A stretch of DNA of 64,000 bases from Salibacterium aidingense DSM 18341 (GTDB lineage Bacteria > Bacillota > Bacilli > Bacillales > Marinococcaceae): positions 62,001 to 126,000 of the forward strand of contig NZ_AUCI01000013.1 of assembly GCF_000429685.1 (NCBI RefSeq), in the 5' to 3' direction. The position numbers and the translations under genes were made by a program. The notes below the pieces were generated by a model. That model saw nothing but the letters and a program-made list of their open reading frames with translations, was not told the DNA's origin and searched no databases. Shown in pieces: positions 61,962 through 64,000 of the stretch (position 1 is the first letter of the stretch; every line of letters starts with the position of its first letter).

Positions 61962-62507
61962 TTAACTGATTCGAGCTTGCATTAGTTCATATATCTTACG
62001 AGTTGTGTTTACATTTCTTACCGTCATTTGTTTATATATCTTAGTTCCTACGATCTTTGCCATCCCGCTTTTGGTTACATTTTTCTTGGCGACGGACCAT
62101 AGGATCGCACCTGGAACATATTTCACCGTATCAATATTTGGTTTAATGACTAACTTCTCCAGAACAGACTCCTCGTCTATTTCTTCCCATAGAAACATGA
62201 CATCGCTTTTCATGTCTTTGTCATTCTTCCAAGTATCAGGAATAGCGTTACAAATTCGTGTAATATCCTCAATACTGCGAACTACTACTTTAATTTGTAA
62301 TCCGAAATCATTATATATCGCTTCTTCCAAAATTCGTGATAATTCAGCTTTTGATTGATGGTTGATTGAAAAAATAATATTGCCTGTATTAATGTACGTC
62401 ACTACATCGTGCATCTCGGCTTTTTCAAACGTTTGTTTAAGTAATGCCATGTCTATTTTATTTTTTCCACCCACATTGATTCCTCGAAGAAGAGCGATAT
62501 AAATCAT
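61962..62507 (-). CDS. DUF1697 family protein
   Basis: A 181-residue protein with the DUF1697 start MIYIALLRGINVGGKNKIDMALLKQTFE and the later segments VVTYINTGNIIFS and PGAILWSVAKKNVTKSGMAKIVGTKIYKQMTVRNVNTTRKIYELM. The function of the family is unknown. ATG 62507 lies nine bases behind AAAGG; upstream Met codons lack spacing. Monocistronic. Confidence 0.88.
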   Translation of the reverse strand: MIYIALLRGINVGGKNKIDMALLKQTFEKAEMHDVVTYINTGNIIFSINHQSKAELSRILEEAIYNDFGLQIKVVVRSIEDITRICNAIPDTWKNDKDMKSDVMFLWEEIDEESVLEKLVIKPNIDTVKYVPGAILWSVAKKNVTKSGMAKIVGTKIYKQMTVRNVNTTRKIYELMQARIS

Positions 62508-62581
62508 AACCATTATCCTTTCATTATGAAATTGTATATTATACATTATAGCTGATCCTTACTTAATCCTCTTTATACATA

Positions 62582-62617
62582 AAGAAAAAACCTCGTAGAG
62601 AACCACTCCACAAGGAT
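62582..62617 (-). terminator. Terminator of the quinone-oxidoreductase-like gene
   Basis: On the minus strand CCTTGTGGAG / CTCTACGAGG pairs over ten positions including G-U pairs, followed by TTTTTT, about 95 bases beyond the stop codon. Confidence 0.65.
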
Positions 62618-62708
62618 TACCCATGGTCAATACCTTACCAAGACAATTAAAATTATAATTCGCGCTCAAGGTGTCGAATCTTTCTTAAGTCTAGTATAAG
62701 GGGTGTTA

Positions 62709-63650
62709 TCATCCATTGATCAAAAGTACAGCCTTTCCTGAAAACTGCCGGTCTATCAATTTTTGAGCAATCGTTTCAATTTTCTCCCATGGGGCTTCTA
62801 CTGCTATATGAGGTTCCAACTGACCATTAGCAACCAAGTCTCCTAAAACCTCCAAATTTTCGTTTGGGGGAAAACGATAGATCTCTTCTCCCAGAAAAAA
62901 CCCATACAAGTTTACTCCACCTACATATGCAAGCTTAGAAAGATCAAAAGTAGCGATTGGTGATGTAGTATAACCTACAGAGACAATTACACCTCCGGCT
63001 ATCAGTTGAGTTAGCAAAGTTGGCAATGTATCACCACCTAAAGAATCGATAATGAGATGATATGGACCATATTTTTCCACTGATTCCGTAATTGATTCAC
63101 CAACGATTACCTCATTAGCTCCCGTCTCTATTACCGTGTTAGCTTTTTCTTCAGTTCGTGCTATACCAACATTGAAAGCTCCACTGAGGGATGCAAGTTG
63201 ATGAGCAAAAACTCCAACCCCTCCAGTCGAACCGGTTATAAGTATTCGTTTACCTAGAAGCATTCCAGCCTTTCTTAGTGTATAAAGCGCAGTCAAGCCT
63301 GCTACTGGCAATGTTGCAGCTTGAGCATACGACACTCTATCAGGAATTTCGGCTATGAATTTTGCGGAGACTGCCACTTTCTCCGCCCATGCCCCTGATG
63401 GGAAAAAGTCCAACAACTCGACTTCCTTTTGGCGGACCTTCTCCATTTTTTGCTTGATCGATAACAACACCGGAAAAATCCCATCCCGGTCTATGTTGTT
63501 CTTTCTGATTCTTCGCATTCCTTCTCCTCGATTAAGAGAAAATGCTTTAACTTTAACAAGTACTTCCCATGGTTTTGGTTGAGGTGCCACCACCTCCTGT
63601 ATTGTTAAGTGTCCTAAAGCCATTTTATCTGTTACAACTGCACGAATCAT
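62709..63650 (-). CDS. Zinc-less MDR reductase (quinone oxidoreductase-like)
   Basis: A 313-residue medium-chain reductase: GroES-like N terminus IRAVVTDKMALGHLTIQEVVAPQPKPWEVLVKVKAFSLNRGE, central YAQAATLPVAGLTALYTLRKAG and the NADPH loop ILITGSTGGVGVFAHQLASLSGA. No zinc-ligand cysteines are seen. Probably reduces quinones or enones. It is divergent from an XRE-like regulator, and a palindrome lies in between. Base composition is lower in GC than the central part of the window, perhaps reflecting acquisition. Confidence 0.88.
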   Translation of the reverse strand: MIRAVVTDKMALGHLTIQEVVAPQPKPWEVLVKVKAFSLNRGEGMRRIRKNNIDRDGIFPVLLSIKQKMEKVRQKEVELLDFFPSGAWAEKVAVSAKFIAEIPDRVSYAQAATLPVAGLTALYTLRKAGMLLGKRILITGSTGGVGVFAHQLASLSGAFNVGIARTEEKANTVIETGANEVIVGESITESVEKYGPYHLIIDSLGGDTLPTLLTQLIAGGVIVSVGYTTSPIATFDLSKLAYVGGVNLYGFFLGEEIYRFPPNENLEVLGDLVANGQLEPHIAVEAPWEKIETIAQKLIDRQFSGKAVLLING

Positions 63651-63733
63651 ATATATTCCCCCTTTGCTTTATTTAAGCTATGATAATAACTAAAGTGATG
63701 TTTCCTAATGTACTATTTGATATTATTTTAACC

Positions 63734-63751
63734 AAGTGTATAACTACACTT
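63734..63751. promoter_or_regulatory. Perfect inverted repeat in divergent promoter
   Basis: AAGTGTA-TAAC-TACACTT, 7+4+7, between the reductase and the XRE-like gene. Candidate operator for an unidentified regulator of one or both genes. Confidence 0.5.
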
Positions 63752-63777
63752 AATATAAAGGTCAGAAAGAGGGTTCC

Positions 63778-64000
63778 ATGCAAGAAAAATGTAATGATCA
63801 ACCTTACAAATTAAAGCAATTATTAGTTGAAATCGAAAAGATTCGGATAAAACGTCAACAAGAATATTCTAATCCACAAACTCATCCATTAAAACGGTTT
63901 ACTCAACAAGAACTTAACGATGTAGCTTGTACAACATATAAAAATTTACTGGTCGGACGTTCCTTAAGAATGCCTAATTGGCAAACCCTAATAAATATTG
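63778..64000 (+). CDS. XRE-like helix-turn-helix protein (3' end outside window)
   Basis: Open frame from ATG 63778 behind GAAAGAGGG to the window end, 74 residues visible. The segment RFTQQELNDVACTTYKNLLVGRSLRMPNWQTLINI follows the XRE helix-turn-helix pattern (tQqeLa..ag...Ykn...G.s..p.w.tl..i). Possible transcriptional regulator of the divergent reductase. Identity is uncertain because the gene is cut off. Confidence 0.55.
   Translation, partial: MQEKCNDQPYKLKQLLVEIEKIRIKRQQEYSNPQTHPLKRFTQQELNDVACTTYKNLLVGRSLRMPNWQTLINI

Overview
The window looks like chromosomal DNA of a low-to-mid GC, spore-forming, probably salt- or alkali-tolerant member of the Bacillaceae. Evidence: the Bacillus-type order sigW-rsiW-cdaA-cdaR-glmM-glmS with a glmS ribozyme, a Spo0E-like phosphatase, a CydA-CydB-CydS oxidase, Gram-positive lipoproteins, strong AGGAGG ribosome binding sites, and very acidic exported proteins. 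The species cannot be fixed from the sequence alone.

Layout. 1-3.8 kb: end of a sugar ABC importer locus (two permeases), a DUF624 protein and a cytoplasmic sulfatase. 4.3-8.5 kb: divergent iron-siderophore uptake genes (binding protein; two permeases and an ATPase) around Fur-like sites. 8.7-11.3 kb: an MscS channel, a small PD-(D/E)XK-like protein, and a gene-poor kilobase with a broken ORF and the second copy of a structured repeat. 11.3-22.6 kb: a polysaccharide-utilisation locus (two permeases, binding protein, heparinase II/III-like lyase, frameshifted YesM-type kinase, YesN-type regulator, DUF2264 protein, AraC regulator). No importer ATPase is present in either sugar locus, so a shared MsmX-type ATPase elsewhere is likely.

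22.6-43.2 kb: housekeeping and stress genes: NTF2-like and DHFR-like proteins, two-domain reductase, nucleoside hydrolase, PPOX protein behind a SigB-like promoter, frameshifted chemoreceptor, acyltransferase, a formaldehyde dehydrogenase/HbpS-like pair divergent from an HxlR regulator, lipoprotein nuclease, MBL hydrolase-EutH pair, VanY-like carboxypeptidase, cydABS, an alpha/beta hydrolase-MurF-Ddl operon, and a six-tRNA cluster (Glu-Tyr-Lys-Gly-Gly-Ala).

43.5-51.3 kb: Spo0E-like gene, sigW-rsiW, cdaA-cdaR-glmM, and glmS with its ribozyme. Directly behind glmS (51.3-52.9 kb) lie wrecked tnsA and tnsB genes of a Tn7-like transposon, a piece of unknown protein and the end of an IS1182-family element. 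53-64 kb: YxeA-like protein, a Bce-like ABC transporter divergent from a two-component system, several truncated genes, an ABC-2 exporter beside a LytTR regulator fused to a degenerate ABC-ATPase domain, a DUF1697 protein, a quinone-oxidoreductase-like enzyme and the start of an XRE-like regulator.

The most notable non-coding signal is an intergenic element made of four copies of a 20-bp box (consensus GGACATTTGTTCCGCTATTT), two forward and two inverted, at fixed offsets. It occurs three times complete and once reduced. A second repeat family (two copies of about 197 bp with conserved hairpins and a matching downstream terminator) may be a structured RNA or a MITE.
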